Below are positions 34,652 to 44,229 of a stretch of DNA of 64,000 bases, one piece after another. Every line of letters starts with the position of its first letter. The first letter of the stretch is position 1. The notes beneath the pieces were generated by a model. The model saw only the letters and a program-made list of their open reading frames with translations. It was not told the origin of the DNA and did no database searches. The position numbers and the translations under genes were made by a program. Source of the stretch: Platerodrilus igneus (lineage: Eukaryota > Arthropoda > Insecta > Coleoptera > Lycidae); NCBI GenBank assembly GCA_036346225.1, contig JARFIW010001255.1, positions 434,001 through 498,000 on the forward strand, given 5' to 3'.

Positions 34652-35499
34652 AGTGGGATCATTAGATAATCAAGGCAGTGGGCAAATTTTAATGCGAATT
34701 GGAAACAAATATTTGTTTCCATATTTCCATACTTGATAAATTAAAAATCAAATAGAAAATGTTTCGCACAGCTGGAAACCTTAAGAAGTGAGGTTATTTT
34801 TGTCACATTTGCTCATTTGTAGATAAAATAATTTCGCTGCAATATTGCTTTAAACTTTGTTAAAAAAATTTCCTTTGTAATTTTTTACCTTTTAATGCTT
34901 TATAATAAGTGCTTCTTTTAAAATTAAAAAAATTGAAATAGTGGTTTTTTATAGGAAATTTAATGTAGTTTATAAAAATCGGAGTGTTTATCTAGTTATT
35001 TGCAACAGAAACCGAGAAATTTAACTTTTACTACAAGAAGTCGCGTTATTAAGAAACAGACTAAAAAAAACATATCTCTTAAACCAATCGAGATAGGACA
35101 GGGGTCATATTAACAATTTTTGTTTCAAATTAAGTGTACTATCTCCCAGTTCATTTTTGCACGAACGATACCATTCACCCTGTATATATTAAAAAAAAAA
35201 AAAAGCTGTTGTTTTGGAACACTTCAGAGGATATTCTCCTCACCACTTAGGCTGAAGTGAACCTTCCCAACTTATAATTTACTATATTGTTGCTTTAAAC
35301 ACTATCGAGGATATTCTCCTCACCCGCAGGCTGGTGTTCTTAACAACAAACAAGTGAAGTGTGACATTATAACTTAAATCTACTTAATTTATACTAATTC
35401 TAAACCTACTGAAGCGGAACCAGTTCAATCTTGCTTTCTCATTGGTTGTTGACCAATAGGAAAGCAAAGCAGATGACTCTATTGGCCCTTTATCGGTGT

Positions 35500-36435
35500 T
35501 TAAGAGGGTCCTTTATGTTTAACAATTTTAATTGATTCATAGGCATTTAAGGAGGAAAACGTTGGTACCGCTTTTAACAATTTAACATTTTCTAGTTTAA
35601 CAGGGTGGCTGGTTTCAAATATATGTTTGGCGACCTGAGACCTTTCATATTTACCATATTTGAAGTGAGCAATGTGTTCTTTAAATCTTGTTGTTATATT
35701 TCTCTTGGTCTGACCAATATATTTTTGAAAACACCCTGGCCCTGCACAACTAATTTCATAAATCCCCGACTTTTGCAATTTTTCTCCCTTGTCTTTTGGA
35801 TTACCTAGCAAATCTTTAATTTTATTAGTATTAGTGAAAGCAATTTTGAAATTACACTGTTTGAATATTTTATCATGACCCTTTGTGGTTTTGTGAAACG
35901 GAAGTTTAACATATTTAACATTATCGTTAGAGGTGGTTGATTGCAAAGTCGTTGATTTACGGATGTTGATTTTATTTTTACACTTTCTAAAAATATTATC
36001 TATAATATCAGAAGAGAAACCATTGTAATTCGCTATTTGTTTAATAAGAGCAAATTCTTTATTAAATCTGTTTTTATTTAAAGGGAAATTCAATAATCTA
36101 TTAATTAAAAAGTTAAATGAAGCCAACTTATGTTGTATGCTATGATTAGAGGAAGACAAAATAAAGCGATTTACATTGGTTTCTTTTCTATAAATGTCAA
36201 ATTCTAATTTATTACCATTTCTAATTACTAATGTATCTAAAAAGGGTAATTGTCCATTATTCTCTAGTTCATACGTAAATTTTATGCTTTGAAATTTTGA
36301 ATTCATTTCTTTAAGAAAATCATCAACATTTGATTTAGAAGTGTCAAAAACTGCAAAAATATCATCCACGTACCTTAACCATATTCTTGGGAAGTATTTG
36401 GAGTTTTCTTTTAACTCGGTTTCAAAACGAGACAT
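35500..36435 (-). CDS. Penelope-like RT (C-terminal part) plus GIY-YIG endonuclease, 311-aa open frame
   Basis: Opens at MSRFETELKENSKYF within the RT palm and keeps RIWLRYVDDIFAVFDTS, where YVDD is the catalytic motif at about residues 22-25. A thumb/linker follows (FLDTLVIRNGNKLEFDIYRK, then LPFHKTTKG). The GIY-YIG endonuclease spans about residues 220-290: SGIYEISCAGPGCFQKYIGQ, then TKRNITTRFKEHIAHFKYG and SQVAKHIFETSHPV. The open frame ends with HKGPS and a stop at 35500. Upstream (minus strand, 36437-36970) the RT N-terminal region is present only as badly decayed sequence, so this frame alone could not make a complete enzyme. Its Met is internal to the palm and not a natural start. Confidence 0.85.
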   Translation of the reverse strand: MSRFETELKENSKYFPRIWLRYVDDIFAVFDTSKSNVDDFLKEMNSKFQSIKFTYELENNGQLPFLDTLVIRNGNKLEFDIYRKETNVNRFILSSSNHSIQHKLASFNFLINRLLNFPLNKNRFNKEFALIKQIANYNGFSSDIIDNIFRKCKNKINIRKSTTLQSTTSNDNVKYVKLPFHKTTKGHDKIFKQCNFKIAFTNTNKIKDLLGNPKDKGEKLQKSGIYEISCAGPGCFQKYIGQTKRNITTRFKEHIAHFKYGKYERSQVAKHIFETSHPVKLENVKLLKAVPTFSSLNAYESIKIVKHKGPS

Positions 36436-36436
36436 A

Positions 36437-36970
36437 ACATGCTTATAGCAGATATTTCATTGCGTGCCTTCATGTGTTCGACACGTTGTAATTGAACAGT
36501 CGCATGCGAAAAACTGATAGTCCTCAACTTCATCATCATTCATAACATCCAACATGCCAGACGTGGTATTGAACACAAATGAACCGACATCAACGAAATT
36601 AAGATTCGTTCTTTCATCGGATATTTTAATTTTTAACGAATCAAAGAGTTTACAGACAATTAACTTAAATCTCCAATTATTTGACAGTCATCGTGACAAC
36701 AGTAACGGAGTTGATACCGAACTTGTCCATCGACATTATTTTGTGAATCTGGTAACGTCAGATTGATTTGAACATTTATTTGCGGGCGAATTTGACACAA
36801 ACAATGTTATTTAATCATTTTATTTAAGCGAAATTATTTCGTTGACCATTGTTCGTGACCAGACAGCAAGTCTTTCATCAACATAGTCTGTTTATCCAGA
36901 AAACCAACTTATTCCCTTATCAGCCTTTAATAACACCTGTCGTAAATCCATCAGATGATCTTTCTCGCTC
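36437..36970 (-). pseudogene. Decayed N-terminal RT region of the left Penelope copy
   Basis: Reverse-complement similarity to 37310-38025 is clear in blocks (for example GGATTTACGACA, GGTATCAACTC, TCTTAATTTCGTTGATGTC, GTTGAGGACTAT), but with many substitutions and short deletions. This contrasts with the near-identical outer arms. No frame survives. Confidence 0.65.
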
Positions 36971-37084
36971 ACTGAGACTTCAGCAGTGTTGCAGTGAGAC
37001 GCAGCCAAGTTTTTGACTGTCATTCATTGAATGATTAAGCCAGCACAGTCTTCCAGCGAGTTAATGATTACCATTTAGATCACC

Positions 37085-37121
37085 GGAAAGTCAACTTTTA
37101 ACAATGAAGAGTTGACTTTCC
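37085..37121. repeat. Perfect 12-bp hairpin at the centre of the Penelope palindrome
   Basis: GGAAAGTCAACT at 37085-37096 and AGTTGACTTTCC at 37110-37121, with a 13-nt loop. It lies between the two head-to-head copies. Confidence 0.8.
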
Positions 37122-37229
37122 TTGATCGAGGCCTAAAATTTGAGTAGATCATTTGAAAACCCTTTGAAGACATTAATGCTGGCATTGAAAATCCATTTCA
37201 AAATTAGATGACAATTCAAAAACTTTATT

Positions 37230-38940
37230 AGAAACGCGTGCAAAATTCAACTTTCGAACAACTTACGCACTTGCGCAAGGAATGTCTCAGAACAAGGAAA
37301 AAAAACAAGGAAAGATCATCTGATTATTAAGGATTTACGACAAAAGAATTGTTATTATTTAAAGGCTGATAAGAGGAATAGGTTGGTTATTCTGGATAAA
37401 CAAGACTATGTTGATAGAGTAGAGACTTTGCTGTCTGAGGGTCCTTACAAACCAATAGTCAAAAAACGTAAAAATGAAGTTCCTTTAAATAAAATGATTA
37501 AATCAACACAGTCTGTTTTGAAAGAATGTCCAAACCTAATTTCGCCCACACTAAAATTAAAATTAACAATTTCAAATCCTGAAAAGCCAAAACTTTACAG
37601 TTTACCAAAGATTCACAAAATAATAAATCGATGAGACCAATAGTTTCAGGTATCAACTCACCGACTTACTATTTATCACGATGGCTGTCAAATGAATTTA
37701 AGAATTTAAAGTTTAATAGTTTGTCTGTACAAAACTCTTTAGAGTTCATTAATAAAATTAAAATATCACATTAGAAGAGAACGAAATCTTAATTTCATTT
37801 GATGTCAGTTCATTATTCCTAGTGTTCCAATACCACGTACTTTAACATATTTAAAGGATGTTCTTATAGATAGTGATATTGATGATGATAAAGTTGAGGA
37901 CTATATCGCTTGTTTCGCATTGCATGTCCCAGAACTGTTTTCAATTCAACAACGAGTTGTACGAACAACATGAAGGCACAGCAATGGGAAATAGCTTATC
38001 ACCTTTCATAGCAAAAATTTATTTATGTCTCGTTTTGAAACCGAGTTAAAAGAAAACCCAAATACTTCTCAAGAATATGGTTAAGGTACGTGGATGATAT
38101 TTTTGTAGTTTTTGACACTTCTAAATCAAATGTTGATGATTTTCTTAAAGAAATGAATTCAAAATTTCAAAGCATAAAATTTACGTATGAACTAGAGAAT
38201 AATGGACAATTACCCTTTTAGATACATTAGTAATTAGAAATGGTAATAAATTAGAATTTGACATTTATAGAAAAGAAACCAATGTAAATCGCTTTATTTT
38301 GTCTTCCTCTAATCATAGCATACAACATAAGTTGGCTTCATTTAACTTTTTAATTAATAGATTATTGAATTTCCTTTAAATAAAAACAGATTTAATAAAG
38401 AATTTGCTCTTATTAAACAAATAGCGAATTACAATGGTTTCTCTTCTGATATTATAGATAATATTTTAGAAAGTGTAAAATAAAATCAACATCCGTAAAT
38501 CAACGACTTTGCAATCAACCACCCTAACGATAATGTTAAATATGTTAAACTTCCGTTTCACAAAACCACAAAGGGTCTTGATAAAATATTCAAACAGTGT
38601 AATTTCAAAATTGCTTTCACTAATACTAATAAAATTAAAGATTTGCTAGGTAATCCAAAAGACAAGGGGAAAATTGCAAAAGTCGGGGATTTATGAAATT
38701 AGTTGTGCAGGGCCAGGGTGTGTTCAAAATATATTGGTCAGACCAAGAGGAATATAACAACAAGATTTAAAGAACACATTGCTCACTTCAAATATGGTAA
38801 ATATGAAAGGTCTCAGGTCGCCAAACATATATTTGAAACCAGCCACCGTTAAACTAGAAAATGTTAAATTGTTAAAAGCGGTACCAACGTTTTCCTCCTT
38901 AAATGCCTATGAATAAATTAAAATTGTTAAACATAAAGGA
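37230..38940 (+). pseudogene. Right Penelope copy: RT plus GIY-YIG, frameshifted
   Basis: The longest N-terminal open piece is 37383-37634: VILDKQDYVDRVETLLSEG, ... KPKLYSLPKIHK, the RT fingers with the usual LPKIHK block. Further on are RPIVSGINSPTYYLSRWL, the palm (YVDDIF at about 38090) and the GIY-YIG motif region at 38680-38900, all matching the left copy. The frame is broken about ten times, mostly by single-base losses in homopolymer runs (for example the T run near 38215 and the A runs near 38470). That could be biological decay or uncorrected sequencing error. Confidence 0.8.
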
Positions 38941-39249
38941 CCCTCTAAACACCGATAAAGGGCCAATAGAGTATCTGCTTTGCTTTCCTATTGGTCAACA
39001 ACCAATGAGAAAGCAAGATTAAACTGGTTTTGCTTCAGTTGGTTTAGAATTAGTATAAATTAAGTAGATTTAAGTTATAATGTCACATTCACTTGTTTGT
39101 TGTTAAGAACACCAGCCTGCGGGTGAGGAGAATATCCTCGATAGTGTTTAAAGCAACAATATAGTAAATTATAAGTTGGGAAGGTTCACTTCAGCCTAAG
39201 TGGTGAGGAGAATATCCTCTAAAGTGTTCCAAAACAACAGCTTTTTTTT

Positions 39250-39254
<5 letters not shown>

Positions 39255-39295
<41 letters not shown>
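39255..39295. repeat. (TA)n microsatellite in the Penelope 3' region
   Basis: About 20 TA units between a poly(T) run and the hammerhead motif. At the equivalent point in the left copy is the short TATATATA where the mariner inserted. Confidence 0.95.
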
Positions 39296-39297
<2 letters not shown>

Positions 39298-39301
39298 TTT
39301 T

Positions 39302-39342
39302 CTACTGATGATGGCCACATAGTGGTCGAAATACGTATTTAG
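39302..39342 (+). ncRNA. Hammerhead ribozyme motif, right Penelope copy
   Basis: Contains CTACTGATGA, a stem II GGCCAC/GTGGTC with an ATA loop, GAAA, then ATACGTAT and TTAG. All core nucleotides are present. Stem III is the self-complementary ATACGTAT with no loop, a form expected to work better as a dimer. Stem I can start with CTA/TAG. The motif is in sense orientation to the RT of this copy. Confidence 0.68.
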
Positions 39343-39392
39343 TAATTTAAATATTTTTGTGGTCAAGGGTTTTTATTTAATTTTATTTAAGC

Positions 39393-39960
39393 CATTATTC
39401 TACATTTTCGGCAACCAAAGCAAGTTTTTGCAAAAGCCTGATTAGAACAATAAAAAACAACCTGTAGAGAAAATTTTATTCACAAGTGAGTTACAGATTT
39501 CTAGATATTGTGACTGAAGTAATAGAATAATACAACAATTTCATGCACAGAAGTATTAAGATGACGCCCGTGGAAGCAAAACAGTACCCAAAGAGAATTG
39601 AACCTGGCAATGGTGCTTCAACAGAAAGATTTTGCGTCGTGTTTGTGTGATTGTACGTATAACAAAATACAAAGCTGTCTTTGACAGAGGATTTTATTCA
39701 AACTGAAGTACGGAGCTCTTCAAAATTAAGTGCAACAAACACAACCAATTGTTTATATAATGGAAGATTTGGGGGACAACTAATTAATCCTTGGTTGTTT
39801 TTATGACAAGGAGATAAAATCTACGAAAGCCCGCAACATATACCTAAAAGAGACAGTTATAAAAAAGAACAAAAATGGAAAGATGCTTGTATGGTCCAAT
39901 AGCTAAATGCTGAGAAATCTTGGATACAATCTACAGATCTTCTTTAGTATACAAGTAAAG
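39393..39960 (+). pseudogene. Polinton/Maverick-like integrase relic, 3' part with chromodomain-like tail
   Basis: It reads in one frame, with only three stops up to about 39740. Blocks: HYSTFSATKASF (usual HYSTFSxxKASIVERFNRT; the catalytic-Glu area has decayed to SFCKSLIRT), DIVTEVIE, YNNFMHRSIKMTPVEA (39531-39578, a strong family signature), then VRITKYKAVFDRGFYSN and STELFKIKC at 39652-39735. A frame change leads to KNKNGKMLVWSN and KSWIQSTDLL near 39860-39940, resembling the end of a chromodomain. It continues the segment that stops at 32463. Confidence 0.7.
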
Positions 39961-40322
39961 TTTACTCGAAGTGTGTTCATTAAGCACGCAACTCTTGAAG
40001 AGGAACCCTTACATTGTGGATATTAAGGACTTTCAGTACAAAGTAAGCGAATTTTTTGTCAAGAAGCTATGCCGAATAGGATGTACATTTGGTTAGTCGG
40101 ATTATTTTTTCTTATTTTTAAATAGAAGGGTAGTTATGAATTGTAAAGCAGATGAGCAGCCGTGGTAAGCATCTCTGAAGAAGCAGTGATAAGAGCTAGC
40201 CGTGGGGTGTTTTTTATGGAGAGCATCTTCAGAGGGTATCTAACTAGAATATATCGTGATAAATAAATTCGAAGCAAAATTTACTTAGGTAATTATTGTT
40301 GAAGTTTTACAAGGTCTTGAGC

Positions 40323-40469
40323 AGTGGTAAATTTACAATATTGGGGCTAAAAAGTAAAATGCACGCCAATTTTATGACGCCCAACGCTGGGGCTTGAAAA
40401 TAAAAAACTTCAGAGCAATTTAATGACGCCCAATATGTGAGGCTCGATTTTAAAGGTAAAATTGCACGG

Positions 40470-40470
<1 letters not shown>
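40323..40470 (+). repeat. Tandem PBS-like modules, ~49-bp unit
   Basis: TGACGCCCAACGCTGGGGCT at 40375 and TGACGCCCAATATGTGAGGC at 40424, each followed by a TTGAAAAT/TCGATTTT-like stretch and preceded by a CAATTT block. A partial third unit lies upstream at 40339 (TATTGGGGCT). The motif resembles the Gypsy leader after the LTR (TGGCGACC...GTGAGGGCTCGA at 54220 on the minus strand), so this is probably a fragment of an LTR/leader junction. Confidence 0.5.

Positions 40471-40471
<1 letters not shown>

Positions 40472-40518
<47 letters not shown>
40472..40518. repeat. (TA)n microsatellite
   Basis: About 23 TA units separating the PBS-like repeat from LINE-derived sequence. Confidence 0.95.
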
Positions 40519-40521
<3 letters not shown>

Positions 40522-40529
40522 CAATAGTA

Positions 40530-40915
40530 GAGGACACAAGCTGTGTCGAAGCTGTAGGAGTTTCAGGAAAATGTATAAGCTAGCTCAAAATAGTAATCAA
40601 TGGAGGTACGCCTCTAACCAGTTCCGAGACGGAAAACTTAATGTAGAAAAAAAGAAAAAATTAAACTTAAGCTTGATAACTAGTATACGCAACTACAAAT
40701 GCTGGTTTTGCAATATTTTTAACTAATGTTGATTATGCGGAAGGATATATTGCAAAATTATTAATTCGGCAAATGTCTAAGTGTTGGGGGATCTTAGTTG
40801 CTGCCGGTGGTTTAACTCCCTTCTTCATATATCACTGAATATCGGTGAAATAGGATATATATTTAGAAAACAATAGAAAGGGAACAGAGCTGAAAGTAAC
40901 AAGAAAGATAAGCTG

Positions 40916-40959
<44 letters not shown>

Positions 40960-41415
40960 AGGAAGCCAAATAACACAAGATGGGAAAAGCACAAAAGATA
41001 TAAAACAAAGATTAGCACAAGGTCGTACTACATTTAACAAGAAAAAGCAACTACTGTGTTCAAAGACAACAAACATAGAAACAAGGAAAAAATTGTTGGA
41101 GCATATTACTGTACAGTTATAAAATAGAGTCAGTAGGAGAAGCAGATAGCAAAAAGGTAGAAGTCTTTTGGAATGGGGTGCTGTAGATGTATCCATGCTA
41201 CATGGACAGACAAAGTTAATAACAAAGAGGTTCTAGAAATAGTAGGGAAAGAAGTATATCTGCAGATAACAAAAAAGATTTGGAGAAATAAGTGGACAGA
41301 ACACATTCTAAGGCATTTGGGAATTAGTGCATGATATATTACAAGAAGGAATAGGAAAAATGAGATGCAGAGGTAGAGACTCAGATAAAACTATTGCATG
41401 CAATGATGAAGAATG
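40530..41415 (+). mobile_element. LINE 3'-region fragments (copy B) split by a (TA)n tract
   Basis: 40540-40912 matches the middle tail module (GTTTCAGGAAAATGTATAAG, GGTACGCCTCTAACCAGTTC, AAGTGTTGGGGGATCTTAG). After TA repeats at 40917-40956, 40957-41415 matches the RT C-terminus (LGSQITQDGKSTKDIKQR in another frame, then CSKTTNIETRKK) up to the end of the tail. The modules are out of order relative to a single copy, which suggests two insertions or a rearranged tail. Confidence 0.7.
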
Positions 41416-41696
41416 ATTTATGTACGAATGTTTGTTGGTTTATGTATGATAAAGTGTATCTGTGTCAGTGGGTGTGTATTTTTCACGTGCATTATAGAAC
41501 GTGTGTATAAATGTTTGAATTGCAGGTATATCAGATAATTAGTAAGTGATAACTCTAACTGTAAAGTCAACTTGCACTAATTCTAGCAGAATATACATAT
41601 AATACCAATCATAAAATAGACAAAAAATACTGTTTATGTTCATCAATTATATGTTTATTTAACCGATAATGTACAGGATCAGAGGAAGGAAATTCA

Positions 41697-42240
41697 GGTG
41701 TGCGGATAGTTATGCAAAAAAAGATAGGACGACCTGTAGAAAACTACTTAAAGAACGAAAGAGTACTCATAGTTAGATTTGAATCTAAACCAGTAAATAC
41801 AGTAATAATACAAGTATACATGCCCACTTCTAGCTACAGTGAGGCGATCAACAAAGATATCAAAGACATACCAAGATACGTAAAAGGATATGAAAATTTC
41901 ATAATTACGAGGGATCTTAACGCAGTGGTAGGCGAGGGTAGGGAAGGAGCGATAGTAGGTTTATTTGGTATAGGCACGAAAAATGACAGGGCAAATAGGC
42001 TGGTAGAATTTTGTCACAAGTACAACTTAACCATCACAAATACATTATTCAACATCATGCTAGAAGACGATACACGTGGAAGATGCCAGGAGATACAGAA
42101 AGATATCAAATAGATTACATTATTGTTAGACAACGGTTTTGAAATCAAGTAAAAAACTGTAGAAGCTACCTGGAAGCAGATATAGACACTGACCACAATA
42201 TCGTAATTATGAAGGCCACACTTAAATTTAAAAATCTGTA
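41697..42240 (+). pseudogene. LINE APE-like endonuclease relic
   Basis: Open at 41700-42113 with VIIQVYMPTS, FIITRDLNAVVGEG (the usual GDFNA with Gly to Arg and Phe to Leu, Asp and Asn kept) and FGIGTKNDRANRLVEFC. After a frameshift near 42095 it continues with ERYQIDYIIVRQRF and then DTDHNIVIMKA, which corresponds to the SDHN catalytic His block. Role: nicking target DNA to prime reverse transcription. The N-terminal third is missing. Confidence 0.82.
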
Positions 42241-42263
42241 AAAGAAGAACAGAAAAAGGCACT

Positions 42264-44113
42264 TTGACTTTGAGAAGCCAAAAGATAAAGATATCCACGA
42301 AAAATTTTAAAAAAAAGTCAAATGACTTCCTGAAAGACATCGAAAAAATTTCTGATACTAAGGAAGTAGAAACAGAATGGAATAACATTAAATCCAGCTT
42401 AGACATGGCGGCCAGAGATATTCTGGGGTATACACAAAAAGAAAATAAGGAACCATGTATAACAAAGGATATCCTGAATTTAATAGAAGAAAGACAAAAA
42501 TACAAAAATAGATCAGACGAAACAGGAAAGCAGAGATACACACACATAAAATGGAAAATAATTCGCAAATGCAGGAAAGCTAAACAACGATGGATTAATA
42601 AAAAATGCAACCAGGTACAAACTAAGATAGAAATAGTAAAGACAGATGAAGCATACAAATTAATTAGAATGAATTTTAGAGAAATAAAACCATATAGCAA
42701 AAAATCTAAGGGTTGCGGGAGGAAACGTCATTATAGAAAATGCAGAGAAAGTAGCTAGATGGCAGGAATATATAGGGAACTTATATTCAGAAGAAGAATT
42801 AACAGCATTAGAACAGGAATCAGACATTGAAAGGGATGACCTGGGATAACCTATACCTAGAGTTGAGTTTGAATTAGCATTAAAGAGAAAAATGGTAAGG
42901 CGCTGGGTACAGATAAGGTGCAAGCGGAAACTCTAAAACCGCTGGAAAAGCAGTAACAGAACGTCTCTTCCCACTTGTAAGCCATATGTATGAGACAGGC
43001 GAGATACCCAAAGATTTCAAACGTAACGTTATAGTAACTATACCAAAAAGAAAGGCGTCGATAGATGTGAAAATTTTCGAACAATAAGCTTGACAGCAAA
43101 CGTGTCAAAAATATTAACTAGAATTGTACAAAAATGAATGGAAAAACGACCTGAAGAAATACTGGGAGAAGATCAATTTGGATTTGGGTGAAACAGGGGA
43201 ACGCGGAAGGCTATTTTAGCTCTGATTGCGATAATGGAGAAAACAATAGAGAAGGGGGAAAGCGTATATATAGGGTTTGTAGATCTGGAAAAAGCATTAG
43301 ACAATGTAAAATAGAAAAAAATGTTCGAAATACTCAAAAAGATTGGAATGGGTTTTAGAGATAGACGGATAGTACATTGCTTATACAAAGAGCAAACAGC
43401 GGTAATAGAATTAGAGCAAGAACGTAGAGAAATAAATATTAGGAAAGAGATGTGCCTTATCCTCATTAATTTTTAACTTGTACATAGAAGAGGCAATGAA
43501 TACTGTCAAACGCAGGAAGACATTTGGAATTAATATGCAGGGACAAAAGATTGATATGTTTAGATTTGCAGATGATATAGCGCCTTTAGCATCTAGCAAA
43601 GAAGAGTTAGAAGCTGCTCTTAATAAAATGGAAACAGTTCTAACAGAGAGATGTGGTGTGAAAATTAACAAAAATAAAGCTAAAGTTCTAGTATGCAAAA
43701 GAGGGGAAAATAAATCAAAAACAAGAACACAAATAGGTAACGAGAACATACAAGGGGTTAACGATTTCTGCTACCTAGGAAGTCAAATAACGCAAGATGG
43801 GAAAAGCACAAAAGATATAAAACAAAGATTACCAGAAGGTTGTGCTACATTTAACAAGAAAGAGCAACTACTGTGTTCAAAGACCACAAACATAGAAACA
43901 AGGAAAAGATTGCTTAAAACATATGTGTGGAGCACAGCACTGCGTGGCTGTAAAGCCTGGACAGTAGGAGAAGTAGACAAGAAAAAGATAGAAGTCTTTG
44001 AAATGTGGTGCTACAGACGTATGATGAAGATACCATGGACAGCCAAAGTTACGAACAAAGAGGTACTAGAAATGGTAGGGGAAAAAAACTGTGTGGAAAA
44101 CGGTAAAAAATAG
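42264..44113 (+). pseudogene. LINE linker and reverse transcriptase relic
   Basis: A basic linker (42264-42758, SQKIKISTKNFKKKS...) leads into RT blocks: AVTERLF then HMYETGEIPKDFKRNVIVTI near 42950-43050, SLIFNLYIEEAMN at 43465, and FRFADDIAPLASSKEELEAA at 43555-43620 with the catalytic ADD. The C-terminal domain YLGSQITQDGKSTKDIKQ, then VWSTALRGCKAWTVGEVDKK and EMWCYRRMMKIPWTAKVTN, is intact at 43770-44060. Stops and deletions occur between 42840 and 43460; the region before SLIFNLY has lost part of the RQGCSLSP block seen in the copy at the window end. Confidence 0.85.
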
Positions 44114-44229
44114 GAGAGATAGGATGATAGGCCGCATACTAACACATGAGGGAATAGTGCGGAATATAATAGAAGCAGAGATAGGAAAAAAGAGAAGTAG
44201 AGGTAGACCTAGGTTAGACTACTGCACAT

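Larger units (their letters stand above)
32619..35182 (+). mobile_element. Mariner-like element with ~445-bp TIRs, containing a SINE
   Basis: It starts CAGGGTGAATGGTATCGTTC and ends with the complement GAACGATACCATTCACCCTG, flanked by TA on each side (the TA duplication typical of Tc1/mariner). TIR similarity extends to about 33063 on the left and begins at about 34737 on the right. A further ~60-bp segment just inside each TIR (33078-33138 and 34632-34710) is in direct orientation. The transposase is on the plus strand. The element sits within the 3' part of the left Penelope copy. Confidence 0.88.
32464..39398. mobile_element. Head-to-head palindromic pair of Penelope-like elements (with nested mariner and SINE)
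   Basis: A 10-bp direct repeat, AAGCCATTAT, flanks the block at 32464-32473 and 39389-39398, and removing the block rejoins the integrase relic. Inside, a Penelope-like copy on the minus strand (32509-36970, interrupted by a mariner) is mirrored by one on the plus strand (37265-39391). Their 3' ends, each with a hammerhead motif, face outward and their 5' parts meet near 37100. Without the mariner the insert is about 4.35 kb. Left of the mirrored part there are about 36 extra bp not present on the right. Confidence 0.8.

Noticed and set aside
37085..37121. Central hairpin as a transcription terminator
   Set aside because: A 12-bp stem at the centre of a eukaryotic TE palindrome is better explained by the junction; no terminator function can be claimed.
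40307..41196. Open frames with long Tyr-Ile runs at 40307-40537 and 40825-41196
   Set aside because: They are translations of (TA)n microsatellites and antisense of LINE sequence.
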